Of a stretch of 64,000 bases of DNA, positions 54,030 through 64,000 are shown piece after piece. The notes under the pieces were generated by a model, which was not told the origin of the DNA, made no database searches, and saw only the letters and a list, made by a program, of their open reading frames with translations. Numbering within the stretch: the first letter of the stretch is position 1; each line of letters opens with the position of its first letter. A program made the position numbers and the translations under genes. This DNA comes from Lethocerus indicus (lineage: Eukaryota > Arthropoda > Insecta > Hemiptera > Belostomatidae), in the NCBI GenBank assembly GCA_019843655.1, contig JACDQD010000005.1, positions 15,217,575 through 15,281,574 of the forward strand. The letters run 5' to 3'.

Positions 54030-54110
54030 TAGATTTAGTGTGTTTCTGTTGCTAGACCGGTTTCAGCTGTTCGCCATCTTCAGGAGCGGTGTTAGTCACT
54101 TTTGGCAGTT
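54030..54110 (-). repeat. Family 1 dispersed repeat, copy B (short)
   Basis: It matches the central part of the other family 1 copies: GTAGATTT.GTGTGTTTCTG, GCTAGACCGGTTTC, TTCGCCATCTTCAG and GCGGTGTTAGTCACTTT. Similarity is lost on both sides, so about 80 bp are present. Orientation is set by the hammerhead-like core on the minus strand. Confidence 0.65.
54051..54087 (-). ncRNA. Hammerhead-like motif, copy B
   Basis: Minus-strand order is GCTC, CTGAAGA, T, GGC, GAACA, GCT, GAA, ACCGGT, C, TAGC. It matches the 56032 copy at 34 of 37 positions, and the two core strands (CUGAAGA and GAA) and GUC are unchanged. Stem II stays paired through a G-U, but the stem I pair next to the core is broken (C opposite T). 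The extra U is also present. It is probably weaker than copies A and D if it folds at all. Confidence 0.25.
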
Positions 54111-55722
54111 CTCAATTGACGGTTGTGTTTTTTCAGCGGTAGCGCTCATCCGGTACGGATCTGGTACGGAGTGTGAGATATGATGAGAGGAGGGGTGGTG
54201 GCCCGGTGTTGCAGGCCCCTTATACGGGTAATTGTTTCATTGTTAAATAACAACCCTAGTGAATGGTAGTGGTGGTGGTGGGGCGCTAATCGACATGAAA
54301 TTCCTGCGACAGACCGGGTCCTCGCTCTGCGCCCTTTACCGTCTCATTTACCTCTCTCCCGTTACTCCTTCCGCCCATATTCGGCCGATCCCGATTCTGG
54401 CGCGTTTCCTCCGGCCAAAATGAAAACGATGACCGGGGAGAAAAAATAACATGGAACGCAAATGGCCGGAGGAGAAACAAACAGCTAAGGGAATAACAAT
54501 TAAGAAAGTAATTGATGGTGATTGATCGGCGGCGGGAGGAGCTGAATCAATAATTGGGCGGCGATTGTCATCAAAACAAGTGGTTTCTGCCCTTTTAGTG
54601 TGATCGCGTTCAGACCTTTTTTGATATCAGATAAAACTCGAACACATTTGTGTTCACCGTTTTTTTGTTCACCGTTCGGTTCAAATACATGGTAATACAT
54701 GATTAGAAACTACTCATAGAACAATAATTCGGACTATATAATTATTCGGACTAGAATGACTACTGAAATATATTTTGTGAAAATGGTAAGTACAAAAGCC
54801 GTGTGTGCACACGGGTATTATCTTCGGGATAAAATTTCACTGGTCAAAAGGGGTATTATTTGTGAAGGGGGGCGTATAGGGAGTGTGGGGTAACGGTCCT
54901 TCCGAGCCTGGTGGTGTTGTAAGGATAGGCCCAATAGGGGGAAGACGAGAACAAACCGGGGCCCGGGGTTTGGCCTCGAAGAATGAGAAATAAAAAGGTA
55001 GGATCGGGGGAGGTTATCAAACTCGGAAGGACATCTCGTTTGCGGACAGTTTTTTTTAAGGCTCTTAAAAAGGGGCTCGTGCCCTTCAGCTATCTGTGGA
55101 TTAGTTGCAACCTGATAGGTAACTTTTTGGCTTTTGGTAATAAATGATTTTAGTTAATTTTATCGCTTCATGAGAAAATCAAGAACTACTATGTTATTCT
55201 CCGATTGAGGATTAGTTTATAGTAGAGTATTTCTCCAACTGGGAATGGTTCAATAATCGCGTTCCTTTTTGGAATCCTGAATTGTTTTATGCTAATGGCG
55301 CGCGTACAAATCCTCTAAGTGGATTCAAAGTAATGAGCCGTCGGGCCCGTTTTGCGGACGTCGGTAAGTTGGGCGCGCCCTAACTTGGATTTGATGCTGG
55401 GCCGATTCTCTGGGCCTAATTCCATTTAGTTTATCCCATTAAAGGCTCTTTTGCAGGCCGGCCCGCGCCAGTACACGCCGATTGAATCTCTCTCAGATTG
55501 CGAGAGATTGATAGACTCCTGAGAATTGTTTGAGGTGAAATTATATAATCTTATTTGAATTGGAGTTTATCTCTAATGAACCCCTCAATTTCTTGGATAT
55601 AGTTGAGTTTTAGCTCTGTACACAGAATAGTATACCTGCTCATAATGTAATTATTTGGCACAGAACTGGATGAGAAACATGTAAAATTGTAATCGCAATA
55701 TTAAATTAATAATTCAAGTTTA
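54111..55722. other. Non-coding sequence, no gene recognised
   Basis: GC-rich sequence at 54130-54560 and 54840-55090, otherwise AT-rich. There is a short tandem GGTACGGA-TCT-GGTACGGA near 54152-54170 and a GGT run at 54264-54280. TGTTCACCGTT is directly repeated near 54650-54676, and ATTCGGACTA near 54726-54753. No gene was recognised. Confidence 0.55.
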
Positions 55723-55805
55723 AAATACCTGTTTTGTGGTCTGCGAGGGGCTGGAAGACTTTAGATTTCGTGTGTTTTTGTCTCGTCTCGCTGGTTTGGT
55801 CTTTC

Positions 55806-55835
55806 GCTAAACTGGTTTCGGCTGGTTTCAGTAGC
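55806..55835 (-). ncRNA. Broken hammerhead-like motif, copy C
   Basis: The left arm carries the same motif with a 7-nt deletion that removes most of the CUGAAGA core strand and the 5' side of stem II. ACCGGU has decayed to ACCAGT. It should not fold as a hammerhead. The intact partner in the right arm shows what was lost. Confidence 0.4.
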
Positions 55836-56031
55836 GGTGTTGGTCACTTTGGCGCTTGGGATGTTTTTTGAGCATCCTCACTGCACTGTCACTGTCACTT
55901 GTACTTTGGTCGTTGTCTGTTTGTCGTGCGTGTGTGTGTATGTATATATGTATATATACACATACACTTAACTTTTTCGGATTACCGGTCAAATATAATT
56001 ATACAATAATATAATATAAGTGACTAATACC

Positions 56032-56068
56032 GCTACTGAAGATGGCGAGCAGCCGAAACCGGTCTAGC
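56032..56068 (+). ncRNA. Hammerhead-like motif, copy D (most complete)
   Basis: Plus-strand layout: stem I GCTA (56032-56035) with TAGC (56065-56068); CTGAAGA (56036-56042); one unpaired T (56043); stem II GGC (56044-56046) and GCC (56052-56054) with loop GAGCA; GAA (56055-56057); ACCGGT (56058-56063) as a self-complementary stem III; and cleavage-site C at 56064 in a GTC triplet. Every invariant position of a type I hammerhead is present. The T at 56043 is an insertion relative to the usual G-C pair closing stem II. Type I hammerheads with tiny stem III are known in animal retrozymes and Penelope-like elements. Activity of this one is unproven. Confidence 0.35.
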
Positions 56069-56113
56069 AAAAGACCAAACTAGCGAGAGGAGACAGAAAC
56101 ACACGAAATCTAC

Positions 56114-57299
56114 GGTAATAATTTAGGGTATTTGGGGGAAGACCCCGATAGCGGGAACACTTGTGTCGTGGGAACTGGAATTTGCATTGGACACTAAAGA
56201 AAATATAAATTTTCATTGTGATACGATTAGTTACACTACTTAATCACTATAATTAAAAATGCGCCAGAGATACTTCTAGTTATAAAATTCATGATTATTT
56301 GAATTATATATATATACTTTTTCTGGTATACCCTTTTTGATATGGATGGAATCAATTTTGTGAACCTATGAACTGACGAATCTGGTTTAGTCGGCGAAGC
56401 GGACGTATCATTAGTTCAGGAGCATGCGAATTATTTTTCGAGTCTTATTTACAATACGTGCAACATTTCGGTTTGCAGGTTTGGGATTGTTGGTTGCAAA
56501 TACCCAGCGCTGCCAATTGTATCCGTTCGGTTGTGTTGGAGTATTGTGGCTGTGGCTGTCGTGCGTAGGTGAAGGGCTCAGGCTGAACTGTCAGGCTGGG
56601 TGGGGGGTAGATGCCAAATTCATGCGGGCGTGAATCCCCCCAGCGCTGGCTCTATATTGCATGGCCCCCTTCCCCCCGACCTTCTCTAACCGCGTTTTCC
56701 CTCGGATCCCTCGCCAATTCAGTTTGCTCGCTTCGAAGAGTACGCCTCCTCCGGCGCCATCGTCGCCGGAGCCTCCATTTACCGACCGTTCTGAAAATTT
56801 TGTCTTCCGGCGAGACGGTACTCGAAATTAACCGTGGATCTGAACCCGGGATTTTATTTCGCAGGTCCGCCCAAAAACCGACGACTTATTAGATCATATT
56901 TGGGTTTGTGGGGCTACGGATAAATATTTACGCGCTTTCATGAGGCCGGATATAGTATCTATAGAAGCAATAACAAACAAATTTTCAGTATGGCTAAGAA
57001 TAATGATGGATAGGATAAGACTTTTAACTTATCCTTTCTAGTCGAAGTTCTCATAAATAATTCCAATAAATCGGCTAAGAGTTTCTAACCGCATGTCAGT
57101 ATCAAAGATACCTGAATATTTTTACAAGATGTTAACAGATACGTATGTCTCGTATCAAGAAGTGGGTAGCGCAAAATGTATATCAAGTGTTCGCCAAACA
57201 CGAGATAATCTGAAGCTATTATTTTAGAACAATTCCTACGGCTTCTATATCCAATATAGGAGTGACGCGGCAGACTAACTTAGACATACAACGTGGAAC
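56114..57299. other. Non-coding sequence, no gene recognised
   Basis: A GC-rich patch at about 56480-56880 contains the hairpin TCCGGCG-(7 nt)-CGCCGGA (56750-56770). Its frames (56424-56633 and 56611-56892) have no family motif. The rest is AT-rich. Confidence 0.55.
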
Positions 57300-57600
57300 T
57301 ATACGCACAAAAAAGAGCAAATACGAAATCAGAATAATACGACAAAATGAATGGAAGGAACAAGAATAAATAAACAATATGAAATAAAACAAATAATGAC
57401 CCATGGAACTCGCCCATACAATCAACAAGATAATAAACTTCAATAAACAGAACACACCCAATTCATGTAAAAATGACTAGCCCTGCGATACATAAATGAC
57501 TGAACAAAATGAGACCCACTGAGTAAACAAATACAAATTCAAAATAAGAAAAAAGGTACGAAAGAAAATAAAAAATAACATTAAAAAAATATATTACTAT
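57300..57600 (+). other. A-rich, T-poor stretch with an A-rich end
   Basis: By hand count the plus strand of 57301-57600 has about 164 A and 53 T in 300 bases, while flanking 60-bp lines are close to balanced. The last 50 bases are mostly A. The minus strand reads as a T-rich open frame (57219-57461) encoding a phenylalanine/leucine/isoleucine-rich peptide. Possible readings are a retroposed sequence with an A-rich 3' tail, a retroelement fragment, or a nuclear copy of a mitochondrial minority-strand gene. The peptide end has only a faint likeness to NADH dehydrogenase subunit 1, which I do not trust. Confidence 0.6.
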
Positions 57601-59661
57601 GGATACTCAGGACTTTCTAAAGAAATATGAAAATAGTTAAACGAGCCAAACGCACCTTGTGTTGGTTTAAATAAACGATGTCAATAGTAACAACTGGAAT
57701 TTTAGGTTTTTACGGTCTAATTGCGTTACTCCATTTATTTGGATGAATACATTATCATTGCCAGTAAATCAGTATACTTTTGGAAATCTCCTTTGGAGTT
57801 TGGAATATTATCAACTTTTCGGGCTCTAATAAAATGTAAATGCCAGATAAATTTGGCCACGTTAAGGAAAGCGTTCACATAAAATGGATTGAAAATAAGC
57901 TCGAATTGAGCGATAACCTTTTAATGTCAAGAAAGAGCACTGAACGGCCTCCCTCCGGTAATAAATCGGGATTTAATCCCGTCTGCCTGAGCCCTTTGTC
58001 GTTGAAGGACTTCCATGAGTAATTGAACGGATTCGCCCTGATTACCTCCATAGAAAAAGAGTAAATCCTCAAAAAGAAACTTATTTATAGTCTCCCTTAC
58101 TTTATTATTTGATTTGGGTCGGTAATTAGGGGAAACCTTGGTGGGTGATCGGGGAGGTTGAGGGATATTAGTTTGTAATATCATAGGAATCGAAATGTGG
58201 AATTTATTATTTATATAATATATATATTGCTATAACCTGTCAAAACAAGTGATATTCGAAAAAATGGCTAGCAAGTCTCAGTCAATTTCTACCTACCATT
58301 ACAATTATGTAACTTTAGTTTTATAAAACTGGAACACAATAATCATTAATCATTAGGAAAAGTTAATTCAATTTATTTTTGTTCCAACCAACGCGAGGTT
58401 TTCTATTTTAAAAACTACTCTACTGCATTTAAATCGGGAAATCGATCCTGAAAATCGACTGAAAAATTTCACTGAGAGCAATCAGTAAGTCACTAATTAA
58501 TTGTTTTTTCTTGCTTCCGCTTTAAACTCTCCGTTATTGTGTTTAAATGAATTTCGGGTAATAATTTTCACACTACAGTGGGCTGAACCCAATCCAGTCC
58601 TATCGCATTGTGTTCAGGGAACTAAATTGAAATTTCTTTTAGTTTTCCGCCTTGGCGCTTGATGTATCGCGTCCACTAGAGGTGCATGAGTTCAGCGCGT
58701 AATTGAAAAATTCTGAATATAATGAAGCATATTATACGTGGGTTGGAGATTCGAGTTTATTAAATTATGAAATAAACTATGCCACCATTGCTAATAATGT
58801 ACCAGTTTTAATTTAATTTTATCACAAGCCGTTTTAACGCCTTACTTCGGCCTAGTTTAGAGGACTTGGTCAAATAGGCAGAAAACCCCAAGAGATGGCA
58901 CAAAATAAAACTCGTTTGGAGGGGGAATCACTTGAAGCAATTCAGCAACGTGAATAATGTTTACTCCCGGGGGGCTGCGTCTGTTTTTTTTTATCCCGGA
59001 GGCCAAATAGCGCCATTCCATTCTGTTGTCATATAATTTTTATTATACTTTCAACTTCTTTTGGCAAAGTTCTGCTCCGATTATTCTGGCCTTGTGTTTG
59101 TCTTCGGTAAAAGTTCCGCTCCCGGTAATAATTCGTCGCCAGTAGAAATGCTGTTTTTTTCTGGAAGGACCGGTTTCACTTTGGTGACCCTTTGTTATTA
59201 AAATTTATTCGATGTTTGATCTCCCTGTGACGACCCTGAAATTGTCAAACTGAGCTAAAATACTGGCGCAAGGAGCCCATATATATGTCACACAAATTCC
59301 TTTAATCCTGAAAATTGGAAATAATGCGTTTGAAGTGAAAACTGTTCTAAGAATTTGTTTTAGGGTCAGCGATGATCTCTCGAGACCATCTATCTCTATC
59401 TACATGCTAGTTATTCATGCAGGTTCTGCTGTCGACACCTTCACTGCACCTTTACCACAGTGATTGTTGTGCATAACTAACTTACTAACTAACAGCTTCT
59501 AAAGATGAAATCGGTGATATTTATCACCTCTGGCTTTAACCGAGATGTTTTCAGTCGGGAACTATACGAGACACTTTCGGCAGTAAACATCCAAATAGCG
59601 TTGGCTATGGGTCGGATACATTTCTATTATCAAGAATTTGGGCAAGTACCAAAGTGCCTCA
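57601..59661. other. Non-coding sequence, no gene recognised
   Basis: AT-rich, with a GC-richer patch near 58900-59280. Frames at 57840-58022 (plus) and 57927-58184 (minus) overlap on opposite strands without motifs. Confidence 0.55.

Positions 59662-59693
<32 letters not shown>
59662..59693. repeat. Compound (AT)n(GT)n microsatellite
   Basis: An alternating AT run passes directly into a GT run and is followed by a G-rich GTGTGGGG stretch. Confidence 0.95.
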
Positions 59694-60868
59694 TTGGTGT
59701 GTGGGGGGTGAAAATGTGGAAATCGCTTGCTATAATTCGAGCGTTCCTCTAGAATAAATAAGTCGATTATTCATCAATTTTCAGAGCACCCTGCAGTTCT
59801 CTGTACCCAGTTTACTTCTTAAAAAAACGTATTGCGGTCAAGATGCGAATCGAAATTTGTGTATTATTATGTACAAATACGTTCAATTCTCGTTGTTAAT
59901 TCCTGTATTTATTTATTTGAAGAAAATGTCTATAGATTGTGAAAATAGTGTCGAAATGGGTTTGATAATGTATCATTTAGAGTGACGGCTGCGTCCCCCG
60001 GTTTCCTCATATTGCGTCCCCACCGAAAAACGATTTTGGCGCCACAAAAGGCGACGTGCTGCAACAGCTTCCCCGGCTCATTTTTTGCCGCCCCTCGGCG
60101 ATGCGAATTCCGCCGGGGGGAAGTTGAATAAACCGTGGCCGGACGGGGGCCCCATCTGTCCCCATTATCCCAGTTTTTACTTCACGCTCCCCTCGAACCG
60201 GTGACGACGTACGTTGGTCGCGCTGAATGCCCAACTGGAGATTGATTTTCCAATTCAGACGAGTGAGCGCATCACTGTACCCGTCCTATAGGTTGTAGTA
60301 TTGGTTGCCATTACCGCGCCTTCAGGCCATTCAATATTATGACTAGGATTTCTTTTTTACTTTGTTTCTATGTTCCGCACAACCAAGATTAAATAAACAG
60401 GCTGATAGGTTACCATCAGTTAAACCGGTCTACCCGGGAATAGAACTCGAGGCCGTATAGCCAATACTAAATTACTCATTTTACATCAGTTCATTTTATT
60501 CAGTGTTTGGCCTGTAGAATTGTTTTCTTGTCGCTTTCATAACAATGGAAAATTCTTAGAGGAGCTCTTTCCGGGTTACCCATCTCAGGGATGGTAGGTC
60601 TGTGCTGCCAATGCCTTAGTTCATATTGACAGGATGTTTCAATATACATTACTAACAGAATTATAGTATTTTGAACATCTCGTCTTCCATCCTGTAGCTA
60701 TTCTATTTTAGATGCAGTATTTTATACAAAATAACGACGATATTGTATAATATGGCTCTTATTTTTTGTAGGTTGAGAGGCAGAATCATATTCTAACGCG
60801 ATGTCAAGGACTATAGACGTCAAGACTTTTACCAAAGGTTATATTACAAGGGGTTCGTATTAACGGTG
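59694..60868. other. Non-coding sequence, no gene recognised
   Basis: A GC-rich patch at about 59990-60280 is followed by AT-rich sequence. The minus-strand frame 60007-60234 has no recognisable motif. Confidence 0.55.
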
Positions 60869-60903
60869 CACGTGCTGCAGCTGACACGTGGGTACCACGT
60901 ACC
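60869..60903. promoter_or_regulatory. E-box cluster
   Basis: CACGTG (60869-60874), CAGCTG (60878-60883) and CACGTG (60885-60890) lie within 22 bp. They are followed directly by GGTAC-CAC-GTACC (60891-60903), a small inverted repeat that contains CCACGTAC. The two CACGTG sites are 16 bp apart. Canonical CACGTG sites bind Myc/Max, USF or CLOCK/CYCLE-type bHLH dimers, and CAGCTG binds other bHLH factors. The clustering is seen in the sequence; the regulatory role is inferred and no target gene is visible. Confidence 0.35.
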
Positions 60904-63506
60904 TCTCCCCATCTGCCAGTAGGTCGCAATCCACCCTCTTGCCGGGGTTGAGGAACTTACAGTGCTTGTATTATGCTCTCGCTCTGCGGGTTATTCCCTT
61001 TTTGAGATGCAAAGCGCCCCCCAAATTGTCTCATATTTATGTAAAACTGCATCCTTTGACTGTGTAGGTGGCGTCGGATGATGCCGCTTCTCGCTTGACG
61101 CCAACCGCGGCATTTGTATTAAATTGGGCGATATTCTTTGCCAAGATTTTCAGCATTCATATTTATCAGTCCTTATATGTATCCGTTTGGCCAAAAGATA
61201 AAATCTAGTCGTCTTGAGCTGTCATTAAACGGTTATTATCATCAATCCACGCAACATACGGAATATTTGGATGAATGTGTAGTGAATGAAACTAGTACTG
61301 CGTTTATGTTGACAACATGCGTTGAGCGCTCTTTGGGAAATGGTACTCATATTAGGTGGTGTGAACTTGTGTAAGTAAATATCAGTTGTCGAAAGAGTTT
61401 TAAAGCGGGACTAATAATATTTAATAATAAGTAAATTTTTCGATATAATGAAACGGAATTATCTTTATTTTAGCGAGACTTATTGGATGCGGAAGTTTAT
61501 CAAATTTCTTTTGAAATAAAATCATTACATCAAATAAAATGAATGTCATCTTGATCGGATTAATTAAAAAGCCAAAAGGTTTTTATCATTTTTAAATTTA
61601 CTTGAGAAATTCCCCGTGCCGTAATTAGAAAATTTTTATGCCTTACTGCTCAGTAATTGAGGTGCTAATTGGGATGCTCGAAGGTACACAGATTTCGGGA
61701 TAATAATAAACGGCGGGGCCTATTGACTGAGAAGCGATGGTTTGTAATAAAAAGCAAATTCTTTTCGGGCCCCTACAGGGGCCGGGCCCGGCTACTCAAT
61801 CCAGAAATACTCTTGAGTTACGCTCCGAGGATCGTCCCTTTCGGCTTTTCAGATAAGTCCCGGGGGCCTATCTCCCTCTTTCGATCATTTGCCGACAGCA
61901 CGGATGAAGTGCTTCCTCCTTGAGGGAACCTTATATTTGAGCTAGTCTTTTATGTTCGACAATCATACATACGACCCAACTTCAGTACTGCTCCTATTAG
62001 ATCCTTGAATAAATTTTCTTCCACTGGATTTGTTTGGATAATTCTATGTATTATTGAACCAGGATTATTTCTTTTCGTTCGTATTATTAGTTTAATACCA
62101 CCAACATCACCCGGATAATTGGCACTGGCTCCAAACGCTCTAGATATGGAATCACACAAGCAGGGCAATTCAAAACTAAAGCGTTGACCTCAGTGTTCCT
62201 GCAATCAAGTGAGAGGGAAACCGAACGATTGGTCTAACTTTGTCACCTTCCATTTTGTAGGTTGAACGGTTGATTTTGTCCCTCACATTACCCTTTCGCC
62301 TCCGCTTCAACTCCGCAGGACGTGTTACCTATCCGCTTATGTACAGAGGGGTGAGAGGGGGGCTGACAAAATAGAAAATTGATTGGAACGGTACAGAGAA
62401 TTGAAAAAGGTGGGGGCGTGGACTAAGGGGAAGAGTTCGCTGATTGAACCATTTACGTGTGCCAGTACCCCACCCCCCCCTTCGGTCCGTCCGAATGTTC
62501 ACACGCCGGTCGATTGTTTGAAATTGGTCCCAGGTTCTGGTGTACCGTCACCGGGCGCCGAGTTAACAATTTTTCTGACGTTAAAAAAGAACAGTGGAAT
62601 TCGTTCTCCCATGAACAAATTTGGTGGATATTCGTTATCGAGTTTGACACAATTCAAATATTGGTATGTGCGACAGAAATATATAAATTTTATCCATTGC
62701 GGTTCTTAGTTTTAAATTCTCATAACTGAATTCTGTATATTAAATATTATTTAATGCATTTTTGGAATTATTTTGGAATTGATTTTTCATTACTTCGATT
62801 TAAATATGTAGCAGCAAATAATTCCTCGTATTCGTTCAAATATTTGTTGCATTTTATACTCGGGGTTCTTATCTAATTCAAAATGAAGGATATTCATCTG
62901 TCTCTGGCTCTCTTTCTGTTTCTCTCTCACTCACCCGATATTGGTGGAAGACTTCCGACCCGAGTCATCGAAACTTGCGCCCGGTTATAAATTTGCAGTT
63001 TTCAGCTGTCAGATAAGAACAAAATTACCGACGGCCCTTTACCATCTCGAGGCGTGATTTACGCCGGCCTACTGTATAATTTTTGAGTAACGATCCTCGG
63101 AGAGGATCCTCCGCCCGTTCAAATTGCTCTAAGAGACGGGTGTTCCCATTCCCGCACGAAATTGCATGCAGATATAGAACCTTGCTCCCTTAACCTCTTA
63201 TTTTGTTAGTGGGAGCTATTCAATTGTTATTTACGACCGATCCTAGAAAGTATATATACTTGATTTTACAACTGTGTGTAGATATTTTCTGTACATTTTT
63301 AAATAGAAATTCGGGTACATTATAAGTGAAAATCATCGAGAAACTTTTTAATATTATGAGAAGCCTCCTGGAATGGGACATTCCGAGTTACCGCTTAGGT
63401 TTATTTCATATTTAACATTGTAGTCACATTTTTCTTGATTTAACATTTTCTCGGTGAAATCCGTAATTATCATGTAATAACATGTTAACAAAGATAACAT
63501 GTAAAC
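60904..63506. other. Non-coding sequence, no gene recognised
   Basis: GC-rich patches lie near 60904-61130, 61690-61940, 62220-62600 and 62930-63200. A C8 run lies at 62473-62480. A CT-rich tract at 62898-62936 carries GAGAG on the minus strand. Frames at 61138-61374, 61669-61923 and 62383-62709 have no recognisable motif. The last 9 bases pair with the start of the following element: ATGTAAACC (63499-63507) with GGTTTACAT (63511-63519), a 9-bp hairpin with a 3-nt loop. Confidence 0.6.
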
Positions 63507-63657
63507 CAGAGGTTTACATACTTTTCATGGAGGCATGCCAATTTTATTTACGATGAAGGGAGTGTTTGAAGAAAATTCATTTCTGAAAATATCTCGCCTT
63601 GGGTTTTATCGAGATTGAATTATTGCCGCTTCTTTGGAAGGCCCGGGTTATCCTCTG
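63507..63657. mobile_element. Possible 151-bp hAT-type MITE
   Basis: The left end CAGAGGTTTACATACTTTT followed by CATGGAGGCATGCC resembles hAT termini (CAGNGGTT..CAAACTTTTT...GGNACNCC). The right end GGGTTATCCTCTG has the inverse-complement CAGAGG at its tip, but little further match. The 8-bp flanks ATGTAAAC (left) and ATGTCACT (right) agree at 5 of 8 positions, as an eroded hAT target-site duplication might. The interior has no coding capacity. Chance CAGAGG pairing is the alternative. Confidence 0.4.
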
Positions 63658-64000
63658 ATGTCACTTTGAGGAGGTTTTGGGAAGGTTTTTCGTTTACCGG
63701 AATCCTTTTTCTTAACCAGTATTGCCTTTCTACATTTACTCCTTCATTTTCCAATCGAAAATACTCGGTAAATTAATTTCCATTTTTGGGATTTGACCAA
63801 ATTGAAATCTTTTCGTGACAAATTGGGAAGAATATATTAGATTTGTAATGAAAAGATCACTCCCTTTCTTCTTACAGCTAAAGGTCTTTCTGTGTCATGA
63901 GTTGGTTTTATATAAGTGGTCGTGCTTACGAAACTACGAGTCTATCTACAGATGCTATTTGGTAAACCATAACTCCCCAATACCCAGATATAACCCATAA
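63658..64000. other. Non-coding sequence, no gene recognised
   Basis: AT-rich sequence. The frame open to the window end (from 63815) has no recognisable motif. Confidence 0.5.

Larger units (their letters stand above)
55723..56113. mobile_element. Fold-back element of two inverted family 1 arms (copies C and D)
   Basis: The left arm (about 55757-55856) and right arm (about 56014-56113) are inverse complements over roughly 100 bp. Shared blocks, as read in the left arm, are TAGATTTCGTGTGTTT, GTTTGGTCTTT, GGTTTCGGCTG and TTCAGTAGCGGT. The left part extends further and aligns with copy A from 55723 to about 55915. The middle holds a near-palindromic GTGTATG..CATACAC microsatellite (55929-55968), so the whole unit can fold into one long hairpin. 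No transposase or target-site duplication was identified. It could be a MITE, or two copies inserted head to head. Confidence 0.65.

Noticed and set aside
57219..57461. Minus-strand hydrophobic frame as mitochondrial NADH dehydrogenase subunit 1
   Set aside because: Only scattered residues agree near VR..PR..KL, and T-rich DNA encodes such phenylalanine/leucine/isoleucine-rich peptides by composition alone. The bias is reported instead.
1..64000. CRISPR array, bacterial operons, riboswitches or phage genes
   Set aside because: There are no regularly spaced repeats, no closely packed long reading frames and no ribosome-binding-site pattern. The sequence is eukaryotic in character.

Overview
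The window looks like animal nuclear DNA that holds no recognisable protein-coding gene. I suggest an invertebrate, possibly an arthropod, for three reasons. CpG dinucleotides are not visibly depleted, long AT-rich stretches alternate with short GC-rich patches, and the repeats resemble metazoan hAT, pogo/Tigger and fold-back elements. The sequence alone does not fix the species. Open reading frames are short (the longest is 179 codons), many begin only at TTG or GTG, and none has a domain I recognise. I read the window as intergenic or deep intronic sequence and call no CDS.

Layout. 1-7372 is unannotated sequence with three GC-rich patches. 7373-8220 is a nest of repeats: one copy of a family with a hammerhead-like core (family 1), two pieces of a second family (family 2), and a 59-bp AT microsatellite. 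8221-42894 is mostly featureless. It contains a hAT-like terminus (13321), a possible tRNA-derived retroposon (about 19400-19600), several perfect palindromes or hairpins (19149, 20050, 24080, 38990) and a second AT microsatellite (35076). 42895-43394 is a composite of family 3, family 2 and a third AT microsatellite. A 39-nt hairpin with 17 paired positions follows at 43979, then a polypurine GA tract at 44858. 48128-48320 is the second family 3 copy. 53373-56113 carries a pogo-like terminus, another family 1 copy, and a fold-back element made of two inverted family 1 arms. 57300-57600 has a strong A-over-T strand bias. 60869-60903 is a cluster of E-boxes. 63507-63657 may be a small hAT-type MITE.

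The most interesting signal is in family 1. Three intact copies conserve a 37-nt stretch whose order of elements matches a type I hammerhead ribozyme: stem I, CUGAAGA, stem II, GAA, ACC|GGU, C, stem I. All three carry one extra U beside stem II that the canonical fold lacks, so activity is unproven. No gene network can be described, because no genes were found.
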